In this document: positions 23,801 through 36,480 of the stretch, piece after piece | Layout: the number at the start of each line of letters is the position of its first letter | Numbering within the stretch: position 1 is the stretch's first letter | NCBI RefSeq assembly: GCF_029227915.1 | Contig: NC_079877.1 | Coordinates: 2,728,001 to 2,792,000, forward strand | Direction: 5' to 3' | DNA from: Hydractinia symbiolongicarpus | Taxonomy: Eukaryota > Cnidaria > Hydrozoa > Anthoathecata > Hydractiniidae | Length of the DNA stretch: 64,000 bases | Program-made: the position numbers and the translations under genes | The notes under the pieces: model-generated | The model's input: only the letters and a program-made list of their open reading frames with translations | What the model was told of the DNA's origin: nothing | The model's database searches: none

Positions 23801-26770
23801 TTATAAATGTGATAAATGGGCCAATTGGTCTCCAAGGAATAACTTTCTTCTTAATTTGACGTGATTGCTGGAACTCACCGGTTACACTGGGCGCTGTGGT
23901 AACGCTTTATTTAAAAATTAAGACAAATAAGTCATTTTGTACTGTGGGACCAATCCTAGCCGTTATCGCGCGCTGAAGAAATAGAGACAGTTTCAAAAAC
24001 TACATTTCATTGACATTCTAACGGTGTCAATTCGTTTGACTTACAACGGTTGCGTCACATAATCGTACCAACATGTATTTAGTGATTTTCTTCCGATATT
24101 ACTAAGTTGTATCGCTTTCAACAGTGAAACGATTGACTGTGGGACTTAATTGAACTGATTTTGGACTTTGACCTTATAAATGTGATAAATGAGTCGTTTT
24201 GACTCCAAGAAAGAACATTCTTCTTAATTTGACATGATGGCCGGAACTCAGCGATTACACTCGACCCTGTGGTAGCGATTCATTAAAAATTTAGATAAAT
24301 AAGTCATTTTTACTGTGGGACCAAGATATAAAGACAGTTTCAAAAACTCCATTTCATTGACTTTCCAACAGTGTCAATCCGTTTGAGAGACAACGGTTGC
24401 GTGAAACATTCGTACGAACATGTATTTAGTGATTTTTTTCCGATATTACTAAATTGTATCGCTTTCAACAGTGAAACGATTGACTGTGGGACTTAATTGA
24501 ACTGATTTTGGACTTTCACCTTATAAATGTGATAAATGGGCCAATTGGTCTCCAAGGAATAACTTTCTTCTCAATTTGACGTGATTGCTGGAACTCACCG
24601 GTTACACTGGGCGCTGTGGTAACGCTTTATTTAAAAATTAAGACAAATAAGTCATTTTGTACTGTGGGACCAATCCTAGCCGTTATCGCGCGCTGAAGAA
24701 ATAGAGACAGTTTCAAAAACTACATTTCATTGACATTCTAACGGTGTCAATTCGTTTGACTTACAACGGTTGCGTCACATAATCGTACCAACATGTATTT
24801 AGTGATTTTCTTCCGATATTACTAAGTTGTATCGCTTTCAACAGTGAAACGATTGACTGTGGGACTTAATTGAACTGATTTTGGACTTTGACCTTATAAA
24901 TGTGATAAATGAGTCATTTTGACTACAAGAAATGATATTCTTCTTAATTTGACATGATTGCTGGAACTCAGCGATTACACTGGGCGCTGTGGTAAGGCTT
25001 TATTTAAAAATAAAGATAAATAAGTAAATTTTTATTGTGGGACCAATCCTAGCCGTTATCGCGCGCTGAAAAAATAGAGACAGATTCTAAAACTAAATTT
25101 CATTGATTTTCTAACGGAGTCAATCCCTTTGAGTTACAACAGTTGCGTCACATATTCGTACCAACATGTATTTAGTGATTTTTTTCCGATATTACTAAGT
25201 TGTATCGCTTTCAACAGTGAAACGATTGACTGTGGGACTTAATTGAACTGATTTTGGACTTTGACCTTATAAATGTGATAAATGAGTCATTTTGACTACA
25301 AGAAATGATATTCTTCTTAATTTGACATGATTGCCGGAACTCAGCGATTACACTGGACCCTGTGGTAGCGATTCATTTAAAAATTTAGATAAATAAGTCA
25401 TTTTTACTGTGGGACCAATCCTAGCCGTTAGCGCGCACTGAAGATATAGAGACAGTTTCTAAAACTAAATTTCATTGATTTTCTGACGGTGTCAATCCGT
25501 TTGAGTTACAACGGTTGCGTCACACATTCGTACCAACATGTATTCAGTGATTTTTTTCCGATATTTCTAAGTTGTATCGCTTTCAACAGTGAAACGATTG
25601 ACTGTGGGACTTAATTGAACTGATTTTGGACTTTGACCTTATATATGTGATAAATGGGCCAATTGGTCTCCAAGGAATAACTTTCTTCTTAATTTGACGT
25701 GATTGCTGGAACTCACCGGTTACACTGGGCGCTGTGGTAACGCTTTATTTAAAAATTAAGACAAATAAGTCATTTTGTACTGTGGGACCAATCCTAGCCG
25801 TTATCGCGCGCTGAAGAAATAGAGACAGTTTCAAAAACTACATTTCATTGACATTCTAACGGTGTCAATTCGTTTGACTTACAACGGTTGCGTCACATAA
25901 TCGTACCAACATGTATTTAGTGATTTTCTTCCGATATTACTAAGTTGTATCGCTTTCAACAGTGAAACGATTGACTGTGGGACTTAATTGAACTGATTTT
26001 GGACTTTGACCTTATAAATGTGATAAATGAGTCATTTTGACTACAAGAAATGATATTCTTCTTAATTTGACATGATTGCTGGAACTCAGCGATTACACTG
26101 GGCGCTGTGGTAAGGCTTTATTTAAAAATAAAGATAAATAAGTCAATTTTTATTGTGGGACCAATCCTAGCCGTTATCGCGCGCTGAAAAAATAGAGACA
26201 GATTCTAAAACTAAATTTCATTGATTTTCTAACGGTGTCAATCCCTTTGAGTTACAACGGTTGCGTCACATATTCGTACCAACATGTATTTAGTGATTTT
26301 TTTCCGATATTACTAAGTTGTATCGCTTTCAACAGTGAAACGATTGACTGTGGGACTTAATTGAACTGATTTTGGACTTTGACCTTATAAATGTGATAAA
26401 TGAGTCATTTTGACTACAAGAAATGATATTCTTCTTAATTTGACATGATTGCCGGAACTCAGCGATTACACTGGACCCTGTGGTAGCGATTCATTTAAAA
26501 ATTTAGATAAATAAGTCATTTTTACTGTGGGACCAATCCTAGCTGTTAGCGCGCGCTGAAGATATAGAGACAGTTTGTAAAACTAAATTTCATTGATTTT
26601 CTGACGGTGTCAATCCGTTTGAGTTACAACGGTTGCGTCACACATTCGTACCAACATGTATTCAGTGATTTTTTTCCGATATTTCTAAGTTTTATCGCTT
26701 TCAACAGTGAAACGATTGACTGTGGGACTTAATTGAACTGATTTTGGACTTTGACCTTATACATGTGATA
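20850..26770. repeat. HOR domain 2: 3-monomer unit of 1,118 bp
   Basis: Anchors: 20874, 21245, 21618, 21991, 22363, 22736, 23109, 23481, 23852, 24225, 24572, 24945, 25318, 25690, 26063, 26436. Three classes repeat in order: a (GGGCCAATTGGTCTCC tail, CACCGGTTAC), b (GTAAGGC with AAAATAAAGAT) and c (GCCGGAACTC, GGACCCTG). A fourth class d (GACTCCAAGAAAGAAC, GATGGCCGG, CACTCGACC) is inserted. The order is d a b c a b c d a d a b c a b c. Shifts: 21,245 to 22,363 and 24,572 to 25,690 (1,118); 23,481 to 24,225 (744); and 21,245 to 24,572 (3,327) running to about 23,270/26,597. Confidence 0.88.
24225..24571. repeat. Short monomer (347 bp) with a 24-bp deletion
   Basis: The monomer reads GGGACCAAGATATAAAG near 24,318-24,334, where its class-d relatives at 20,874 and 23,481 have CCAATCCTAGCCGTTAGC followed by GCGCGCTGAAGATATAG. 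Exactly 24 bases, including the AGCGCGCGCT palindrome, are missing, with a two-base AA repeat at the ends. It is the only monomer in the window without the GC-rich block. Confidence 0.9.
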
Positions 26771-29700
26771 AATGGGTCATTTTGACTACAAGAAATGATA
26801 TTTTTCTTAATTTGACATGATTGCTGGAACTCAGCGATTACACTGGGCGCTGTGGTAGCGGTTTATTTAAAAATTAAGATAAATAAGTCTTTTTTTACTG
26901 TGAGACCAATCCTAGCCGTTATCGCGCGCTGAAGAAATTGAGACATTTTCAAAAACTACATTTCATTGACTCTCTAACGGTGTCAATCGGTTTGAGTTAC
27001 AACTGTTGCGTCACATATTCGTACCAACATGGGTTTAGTGATATTTTCCAATATTACTAAGTTGTATTGCTTTTAACAGTGAAACGATTGACTGTGGGAA
27101 TTAATTGAACTGATTTTGGACTGTGATCTTATAAATGTGATAAATGGGCCAATTGGTCTCCAAGGAATAACTTTCTTTTTAATTTGACGTGATTGCTGGA
27201 ACTCAGCGATTACACTGGGCGCTGTGGTAACGCTTTATTTAAAAATTAAGTTAAATAAGTCATTTTTTACTGTGGGACCAATCCCAGCCGTTATCGCGCG
27301 CTAAAGAAATAGACACAATTTCAAAAACTACATTTCATTGACTTTCTAACGGTGTCAATCCGTTTGAGTTATAACGGTTGCGTCACATATTCGTACCAAC
27401 ATGTATTTAGCGATATTTTTCTCATATTACTAGGTTGCATCGCTTTTAACAGTGAAGCGATTGACTGTGGGACTTAATTGAACTGATTTTGGACTGTGAT
27501 CTTATAAATGTTATAAGACAGACAATTGGACTCCAGGAAATAACATTCTCTTTAATTTGACATGATTGATGAAACTCACCGATTACACTGGGCGCTGTGG
27601 TAACGCTTTATTTAAAAATTAAGATAAATAAGTCATTTTGTACTGTGGGACCAATCCTAGCCGTTATCGCGCGCTGAAGAAATAGAGACAGTTTCAAAAG
27701 CTACATTTCATTGACTTTCTAACGGTGTCAATCCGTTTGACTTACAACGGTTGCGTCACACATTCGTACCAACATGTATTTAGTGGTTTTCTTCCGATAT
27801 TACTAAGTTGTATCGCTTTCAACAGTGAAACGATTGACTGTGGGACTTAATTGAACTGATTTTGGACTTTGACTTTCTAAATGTGATAAATGAGTCATTT
27901 TGACTACAAGAAATGATATTCTTCTTAATTTGACATGATTGCCAGAACTCAGCGATTACACTGGACCTTGTGATAGCGATTCATTTAAAAATTTAGATAA
28001 ATAAGTCATTTTTACTGTGGGACCAATCCTAGCCGTTAGCGCGCGCTGAAGATATAGAGACAGTTTCTAAAACTAAATTTCATTGATTTTCTGACGGTGT
28101 CAATCCGTTTGAGTTACAACGGTTGCGTCACACATTCGTACCAACATGTATTCAGTGATTTTTTTCCGATATTTCTAAGTTGTATCGCTTTCAACAGTGA
28201 AACGATTGACTGTGGGACTTAATTGAACTGATTTTGGACTTTGACCTTATATATGTGATAAATGGGTCATTTTGACTACAAGAAATGATATTTTTCTTAA
28301 TTTGACATGATTGCTGGAACTCAGCAATTACACTGGGCGTTGTGGTAAGGCTTTATTTAAAAATTAAGATAAATAAGTCATTTTTTATTATGGGACCAAT
28401 CCTAGCCGTTATCAAGCGCTGAAGATATAGAGACAGTTTCTAAAACTAAATTTCATTGATTTTCTGACGGTGTCAATCCGTTTGAGTTACAACGGTTGCG
28501 TCACACATTCGTACCAACATGTATTCAGTGATTTTTTTCCGATATTTCTAAGTTGTATCGCTTTCAACAGTGAAACGATTGACTGTGGGACTTAATTGAA
28601 CTGATTTTGGACTTTGACCTTATATATGTGATAAATGGGTCATTTTGACTACAAGAAATGATATTTTTCTTAATTTGACATGATTGCTGGAACTCAGCAA
28701 TTACACTGGGCGTTGTGGTAAGGCTTTATTTAAAAATTAAGATAAATAAGTCATTTTTTATTATGGGACCAATCCTAGCCGTTATCAAGCGCTGAAGATA
28801 TAGAGACAGTTTCTAAAACTAAATTTCATTGATTTTCTAACGGTGTCAATCCGTTTGAGTTACAACGGTTGTGTCACACATTCGTACCAACATGTATTTA
28901 GTGATGTTTTTCCGATATTACTAAGTTGTATCGCTTTCAACAGCGAAACGATTGACTGTGGGACTTAATTGAACTGATTTTGGACTTTCACCTTTTAAAT
29001 GTGATAAATGAGTCATTTTGACTACAAGAAATGATATTCTTCTTAATTTGACATGATTGCCGGAACTCAGCGATTACACTGGACCGTGTGGTAGCGATTC
29101 ATTTTAAAATTTAGATAAATAAGATTTTCTTACTGTGGGACCAATCCTGGCCGTTAGCACGCGCTGAAGAAATAAAGACATTCTCAAAAACTACATTTCA
29201 TTGATTTCTTGGTGGTATAATGCCGTTTGAGTTACAACGGTTGCGTCACATATTCGTACCAACATGTATTTAGCGAAAGTATTCGGATATTACTAGGTTG
29301 AATCGCTTTTAACCGTGAAACGTTTGACTGTGCAACTTAAATGAACTGATTTTGGACTTTGACCTTATAAATGTTATAAGTGAGACTATTGAACGCAAAG
29401 AAATAACATTCTTCTTAATTTGACATGATTGGTGGAACTCAGCGATTACACTGGGCGCTGTGGTAGCGGTTTATTTAAAAATTAAGATAAATAAGTCTTT
29501 TTTTACTGTGAGGCCAATCCTAGCCGTTATCGCGCGCTGAAGAAATTGAGACATTTTCAAAAACTACATTTCATTGACTCTCTAACGGTGTCAATCCGTT
29601 TGAGTTACAACTGTTGCGTCACATATTCGTACCAACATGTATTTAGCGATATTTTTCTCATATTACTAGGTTGCATCGCTTTTAACAGTGAAGCGATTGA

Positions 29701-32700
29701 CTGTGGGACTTAATTGAACTGATTTTGGACTGTGATCTTATAAATGTTATAAGACAGACAATTGGACTCCAGGAAATAACATTCTCTTTAATTTGACATG
29801 ATTGATGAAACTCACCGATTACACTGGGCGCTGTGGTAGCGCTTTATTTAAAAATTAAGATAAATAAGTCATTTTGTACTGTGGGACCAATCCTAGCCGT
29901 TATCGCGCGATGAAGAAATAGAGACAGTTTCAAAAGCTACATTTCATTGACTTTCTAACGGTGTCAATCCGTTTGACTTACAACGGTTGCGTCACACATT
30001 CGTACCAACATGTATTTAGTGGTTTTCTTCCGATATTACTAAGTTGTATCGCTTTCAACAGTGAAACGATTGACTGTGGGACTTAATTGAACTGATTTTG
30101 GACTTTGACTTTATAAATGTGATAAATGAGTCATTTTGACTACAAGAAATGATATTCTTCTTAATTTGACATGATTGCCGGAACTCAGCGATTACACTGG
30201 ACCCTGTGGTAGCGATTCATTTAAAAATTTAGATAAATAAGTCATTTTTACTGTGGGACCAATCCTAGCCGTTAGCGCGCGCTGAAGATATAGAGACAGT
30301 TTCTAAAACTAAATTTCATTGATTTTCTGACGGTGTCAATCCGTTTGAGTTACAACGGTTGCGTCACACATTCGTACCAACATGTATTCAGTGATTTTTT
30401 TCCGATATTACTAAGTTGTATCGCTTTCAACAGTGAAACGATTGACTGTGGGACTTAATTGAACTGATTTTGGACTTTGACCTTATATATGTGATAAATG
30501 GGTCATTTTGACTACAAGAAATGATATTTTTCTTAATTTGACATGATTGCTGGAACTCAGCAATTACACTGGGCGTTGTGGTAAGGCTTTATTTAAAAAT
30601 TAAGATAAATAAGTCATTTTTTATTATGGGACCAATCCTAGCCGTTATCAAGCGCTGAAGATATAGAGACAGTTTCTAAAACTAAATTTCATTGATTTTC
30701 TAACGGTGTCAATCCGTTTGAGTTACAACGGTTGTGTCACACATTCGTACCAACATGTATTTAGTGATTTTTTTCCGATATTACTAAGTTGTATCGCTTT
30801 CAACAGCGAAACGATTGACTGTGGGACTTAATTGAACTGATTTTGGACTTTCACCTTTTAAATGTGATAAATGAGTCATTTTGACTACAAGAAATGATAT
30901 TCTTCTTAATTTGACATGATTGCCGGAACTCAGCGATTACACTGGACCGTGTGGTAGCGATTCATTTTAAAATTTAGATAAATAAGATTTTCTTACTGTG
31001 GGACCAATCCTGGCCGTTAGCACGCGCTGAAGAAATAAAGACATTCTCAAAAACTACATTTCATTGATTTCTTGGTGGTATAATGCCGTTTGAGTTACAA
31101 CGGTTGCGTCACATATTCGTACCAACATGTATTTAGCGAAAGTATTCGGATATTACTAGGTTGAATCGCTTTTAACCGTGAAACGTTTGACTGTGCGACT
31201 TAAATGAACTGATTTTGGACTTTGACCTTATAAATGTTATAAGTGAGACTATTGAACGCAAAGAAATAACATTCTTCTTAATTTGACATGATTGGTGGAA
31301 CTCAGCGATTACACTGGGCGCTGTGGTAGCGGTTTATTTAAAAATTAAGATAAATAAGTCTTTTTTTACTGTGAGACCAATCCTAGCCGTTATCGCGCGC
31401 TGAAGAAATTGAGACATTTTCAAAAACTACATTTCATTGACTCTCTAACGGTGTCAATCCGTTTAAGTTACAACTGTTGCGTCACATATTCGTACCAACA
31501 TGTATTTAGCGATATTTTTCTCATATTACTAGGTTGCATCGCTTTTAACAGTGAAGCGATTGACTGTGGGACTTAATTGAACTGATTTTGGACTGTGATC
31601 TTATAAATGTTATAAGACAGACAATTGGACTCCAGGAAATAACATTCTCTTTAATTTGACATGATTGATGAAACTCACCGATTACACTGGGCGCTGTGGT
31701 AACGCTTTATTTAAAAATTAAGATAAATAAGTCATTTTGTACTGTGGGACCAATCCTAGCCGTTATCGCGCGCTGAAGAAATAGAGACAGTTTCAAAAGC
31801 TACATTTCATTGACTTTCTAACGGTGTCAATCCGTTTGACTTACAACGGTTGCGTCACACATTCGTACCAACATGTATTTAGTGGTTTTCTTCCGATATT
31901 ACTAAGTTGTATCGCTTTCAACAGTGAAACGATTGACTGTGGGACTTAATTGAACTGATTTTAGACTTTGACTTTATAAATGTGTTAAATGAGTCATTTT
32001 GACTACAAGAAATGATATTCTTCTTAATTTGACATGATTGCCGGAACTCAGCGATTACACTGGACCCTGTGGTAGCGATTCATTTAAAAATTTAGATAAA
32101 TAAGTCATTTTTACTGTGGGACCAATCCTAGCCGTTAGCGCGCGCTGAAGATATAGAGACAGTTTCTAAAACTAAATTTCATTGATTTTCTGACGGTGTC
32201 AATCCGTTTGAGTTACAACGGTTGCGTCACACATTCGTACCAACATGTATTTAGTGATTTTTTTCCGATATTTCTAAGTTGTATCGCTTTCAACAGTGAA
32301 ACGATTGACTGTGGGACTTAATTGAACTGATTTTGGACTTTGACCTTATATATGTGATAAATGGGTCATTTTGACTACAAGAAATGATATTTTTCTTAAT
32401 TTGACATGATTGCTGGAACTCAGCAATTACACTGGGCGTTGTGGTAAGGCTTTATTTAAAAATTAAGATAAATAAGTCATTTTTTATTATGGGACCAATC
32501 CTAGCCGTTATCAAGCGCTGAAGATATAGAGACAGTTTCTAAAACTAAATTTCATTGATTTTCTAACGGTGTCAATCCGTTTGAGTTACAACGGTTGTGT
32601 CACATATTCGTACCAACATGTATTTAGTGATTTTTTTCCGATATTACTAAGTTGTATCGCTTTCAACAGCGAAACGATTGACTGTGGGACTTAATTGAAC

Positions 32701-32712
32701 TGATTTTGGACT
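26771..32712. repeat. HOR domain 3: 5-monomer unit of 1,863 bp
   Basis: Anchors: 26808, 27180, 27553, 27926, 28298, 28671, 29044, 29416, 29789, 30162, 30534, 30907, 31279, 31652, 32025, 32397. Units run 28,424-30,286, 30,287-32,149 and 32,150 to about 32,712, where the third becomes the 17.8-kb type. Differences are few (for example GTGATGTTTTT at 28,903 and GAGGCC at 29,510). The monomer 28,051-28,423 is duplicated at once as 28,424-28,796. The monomer at 29,416 and its copy at 31,279 combine the front of the 37,239 class with the rear of the 37,611 class. Confidence 0.88.
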
Positions 32713-35700
32713 TTGACCTTATAAATGTTATAAGTGAGACAATTGGACGGCAAGAAATAACATTCTTCTTAATTTGACATGATTGCTGGAACTCAACGAT
32801 TACACTGGGTGCTGTGGTAGCGCTTTATTTAAAAATTAAGATAAATAAGTCTTTTTTTACTGTGAGACCAATCCTAGCCGTTATCGCCCGCTGAAGAAAT
32901 AGAGACATTTTCAAAAACCACATTTCATTGACTTTCTAACGGTGTCAATCCGTTTGAGTTACAACAGTTGCGTCACATATTCGTACCAAAATGTATTTAG
33001 TGATTTTCTTCGGATAATACTAAGTTGTATCGCTTTTAACAGTGAAACGATTGACTGTGGGAATTATTTGAACTGATTCAGGACTGTGACCTTATAGATG
33101 TGATAAATGAGGCAATAGGTTTCCAAGGAATAACATTCTTCTTAATTTGATATGATTGCTGGAATTCAGCGATTACATTAGGCTCTGTGGTAGCCCTTTT
33201 TTAAAAATTTAGATAAATAAGTCATTTTTTACTGTGGGACCAATCCTAGCCGTTAGTTCGCGCTGAAGAAGTAGAGACAGCTTCAAAAAGTACATTTCAT
33301 TGACTTTCTAACGGTGTCAATCCGTTTGAGTTACAACGGTTGGGTCACATATTCGTACCAACATGTATTTAGCGATATTTTTCTGATATTACTAGGTTGC
33401 ATCGCTTCAAACAGTGAAACGATTGACTGTGGGACTTAATTGAACTAACTTTGGACTGTGACCTCATAACTGTGATAAATCAGACAATTGGACTCCAAGA
33501 AAGAACATTCTTCTTAATTTGACATGATGGCCGGATCTCAGCGATTACACTGGACCCTGTGGTAGCGATTCATTAAAAATTTAGATAAATAAGTCATTTT
33601 TACTGTGGGACCAATCCTAGCCGTTAGCGCGCGCTGAAGATATAGAGACAGTTTCAAAAACTCCATTTCATTGACTTTCCAACGGTGTCAATCCGTTTGA
33701 GAGACAACGGTTGCGTGAAACATTCGTACGAACATGTATTTAGTGATTTTTTTCCGATATTACTAAATTGTATCGGTTTCAACAGTGAAACGATTGACTG
33801 TGGGACTTAATTGAACTGATTTTGGACTTTGACCTTATAAATGTGATAAATGGGCCAATTGGTCTCCAAGGAATAACTTTCTTCTTAATTTGACGTGATT
33901 GCTGGAACTCACCGGTTACACTGGGCGCTGTGGTAACGCTTTATTTAAAAATTAGGACAAATAAGTCATTTTGTACTGTGGGACCAATCCTAGCCGTTAT
34001 CGGGCGCTGAAGAAATAGAGACAGTTTCAAAAACTACATTTCACTGACATTCTAACGGTGTCAATCCGTTTGACTTACAACGGTTGCGTCACATAATCGT
34101 ACCAACATGTATTTAGTGATTTTCTTCCGATATTACTAAGTTGTATCGCTTTCAACAGTGAAACGATTGACTGTGGGACTTAATTGAACTGATTTTGGAC
34201 TTTGACCTTATAAATGTGATAAATGAGTCATTTTGACTACAAGAAATGATATTCTTCTTAATTTGACATGATTGCTGGAACTCAGCGATTACACTGGGCG
34301 CTGTGGTAAGGCTTTATTTAAAAATTTAGATAAATAAGTCAATTTTTATTGTGGGACCAATCCTAGCCGTTATCGCGCGCTGAAAAAATAGAGACAGATT
34401 CTAAAACTAAATTTCATTGATTTTCTAACGGTGTTAATCCGTTTGAGTTACAACGGTTGCGTCACATATTCGTACCAACATGTATTTAGTGATTTTTTTC
34501 CGATATTTCTAAGTTGTATCGCTTTCAACAGTGAAACGATTGAATGTGGGACTTAATTGAACTGATTTTGGACTTTGACCTTATAAATGTGATAAATGAG
34601 TCATTTTGACTACAAGAAATGATATTCTTCTTAATTTGACATGATTGCTGGAACTCAGCGATTACACTGGGCGCTGTGGTAGGGCTTTTTTTAAAAATTA
34701 AGATAAATAAGTCAATTTTTATTGTGGGACCAATCCTAGCCGTTATCGCGCGCTGAAGAAATAGAGACAGTTTCTAAAACTAAATTTCATTGATTTTCTA
34801 ACGGTGTCAATCCGTTTGAGTTACAACGGTTGTGTCACACATTCGTACCAACATGTATTTAGTGATTTTTTTCCGATATTACTAAGTTGTATCGCTTTCA
34901 ACAGCGAAACGATTGACTGTGGGACTTAATTGAACTGATTTTGGACTTTCATCTTATAAATGTGATAAATGAGTCATTTTGACTCCAAGAAAGAACATTC
35001 TTCTTAATTTGACATGATGGCCGGAACTCAGCGATTACACTCGACCCTGTGGTAGCGATTCATTAAAAATTTAGATAAATAAGTCATTTTTACTGTGGGA
35101 CCAATCCTAGCCGTTAGCGCGCGCTGAAGATATAGAGACAGTTTCAAAAACTCCATTTCATTGACTTTCCAACAGTGTCAATCCGTTTGAGAGACAACGG
35201 TTGCGTGAAACATTCGTACGAACATGTATTTAGTGATTTTTTTCCGATATTACTAAATTGTATCGCTTTCAACAGTGCAACGATTGACTGTGGGACTTAA
35301 TTGAACTGATTTTGGACTTTGACCTTATAAATGTGGTAAATGGGCCAATTGGTCTCCAAGGAATAACTTTCTTCTTAATTTGACGTGATTGCTGGAACTC
35401 ACCGGTTACACTGGGCGCTGTGGTAACGCTTTATTTAAAAATTAAGACAAATAAGTCATTTTGTACTGTGGGACCAATCCTAGCCGTTATCGCGCGCTGA
35501 AGAAATAGAGACAGTTTCAAAAACTACATTTCATTGACATTCTAACGGTGTCAATCCGTTTGACTTACAACGGTTGCGTCACATAATCGTACCAACATGT
35601 ATTTAGTGATTTTCTTCCGATATTACTAAGTTGTATCGCTTTCAACAGTGAAACGATTGACTGTGGGACTTAATTGAACTGATTTTGGACTTTGACCTTA

Positions 35701-36480
35701 TAAATGTGATAAATGAGTCATTTTGACTACAAGAAATGATATTCTTCTTAATTTGACATGATTGCTGGAACTCAGCGATTACACTGGGCGCTGTGGTAAG
35801 GCTTTATTTAAAAATAAAGATAAATAAGTCAATTTTTATTGTGGGACCAATCCTAGCCGTTATCGCGCGCTGAAAAAATAGAGACAGATTCTAAAACTAA
35901 ATTTCATTGATTTTCTAACGGTGTCAATCCGTTTGAGTTACAACGGTTGCGTCACATATTCGTACCAACATGTATTTAGTGATTTTTTTCCGATATTACT
36001 AAGTTGTATCGCTTTCAACAGTGAAACGATTGACTGTGGGACTTAATTGAACTGATTTTGGACTTTGACCTTATAAATGTGATAAATGAGTCATTTTGAC
36101 TACAAGAAATGATATTCTTCTTAATTTGACATGATTACTGGAACTCAGCGATTACACTGGGCGCTGTGGTAAGGCTTTTTTTAAAAATTAAGATAAATAA
36201 GTCAATTTTTATTGTGGGACCAATCCTAGCCGTTATCGCGCGATGAAGAAATAGAGACAGATTCTAAAACTAAATTTCATTGATTTTCTCACGGTGTCAA
36301 TCCGTTTGAGTTACAACGGTTGCGTCACACATTCGTACCAACATGTATTTAGTGATTTTTTTCCGATATTTCTAAGTTGTATCGCTTTCAACAGTGAAAC
36401 GATTGACTGTGGGACTTAATTGACCTGATTTTGGACTTTGACCTTATAAATGTGATAAATGAGTCATTTTGACTACAAGA
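32713..36480. repeat. Downstream copy of the 17.8-21.9 kb region
   Basis: Anchors: 32770, 33143, 33515, 33886, 34259, 34632, 35005, 35376, 35749, 36122. The part 32,713-34,750 matches 17,840-19,870 at 14,873 bp; from about 34,760 the match moves to 20,634 onward at 14,131 bp, two monomers fewer, and runs to about 36,110. The switch sits in GAAATAGAGACAG (34,757-34,763), the same monomer position as the 10.2-kb duplication edges. So two monomers of the upstream version are absent here, or were added upstream. Confidence 0.85.
35749..36121 (+). repeat. Reference monomer (373 bp) of the satellite
   Basis: A typical monomer chosen to give a map. In order from the anchor: TAATTTGACA; the CAGCGATTACACTGGGCGC block; an A/T tract TTTAAAAAT; GATAAATAAGTCA; TGTGGGACCAATCCTAGCCG; a GC-rich segment CGCGCGCTGAA; GAGACAG; CATTTCATTGA; AACGG...CCGTT; GGTTGCGTCAC; ATTCGTACCAACATG; a T-run followed by CCGATATTACTAAG; ATCGCTTTCAACAGTGAAACGAT; GACTGTGGGAC; TTGACCTTATAAATG; GATAAATGAGTCATTTTGAC; and a variable tail (ACTACAAGAAATGATATTC here). 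It is close to twice a nucleosomal repeat length, which is common among satellites. Confidence 0.9.
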
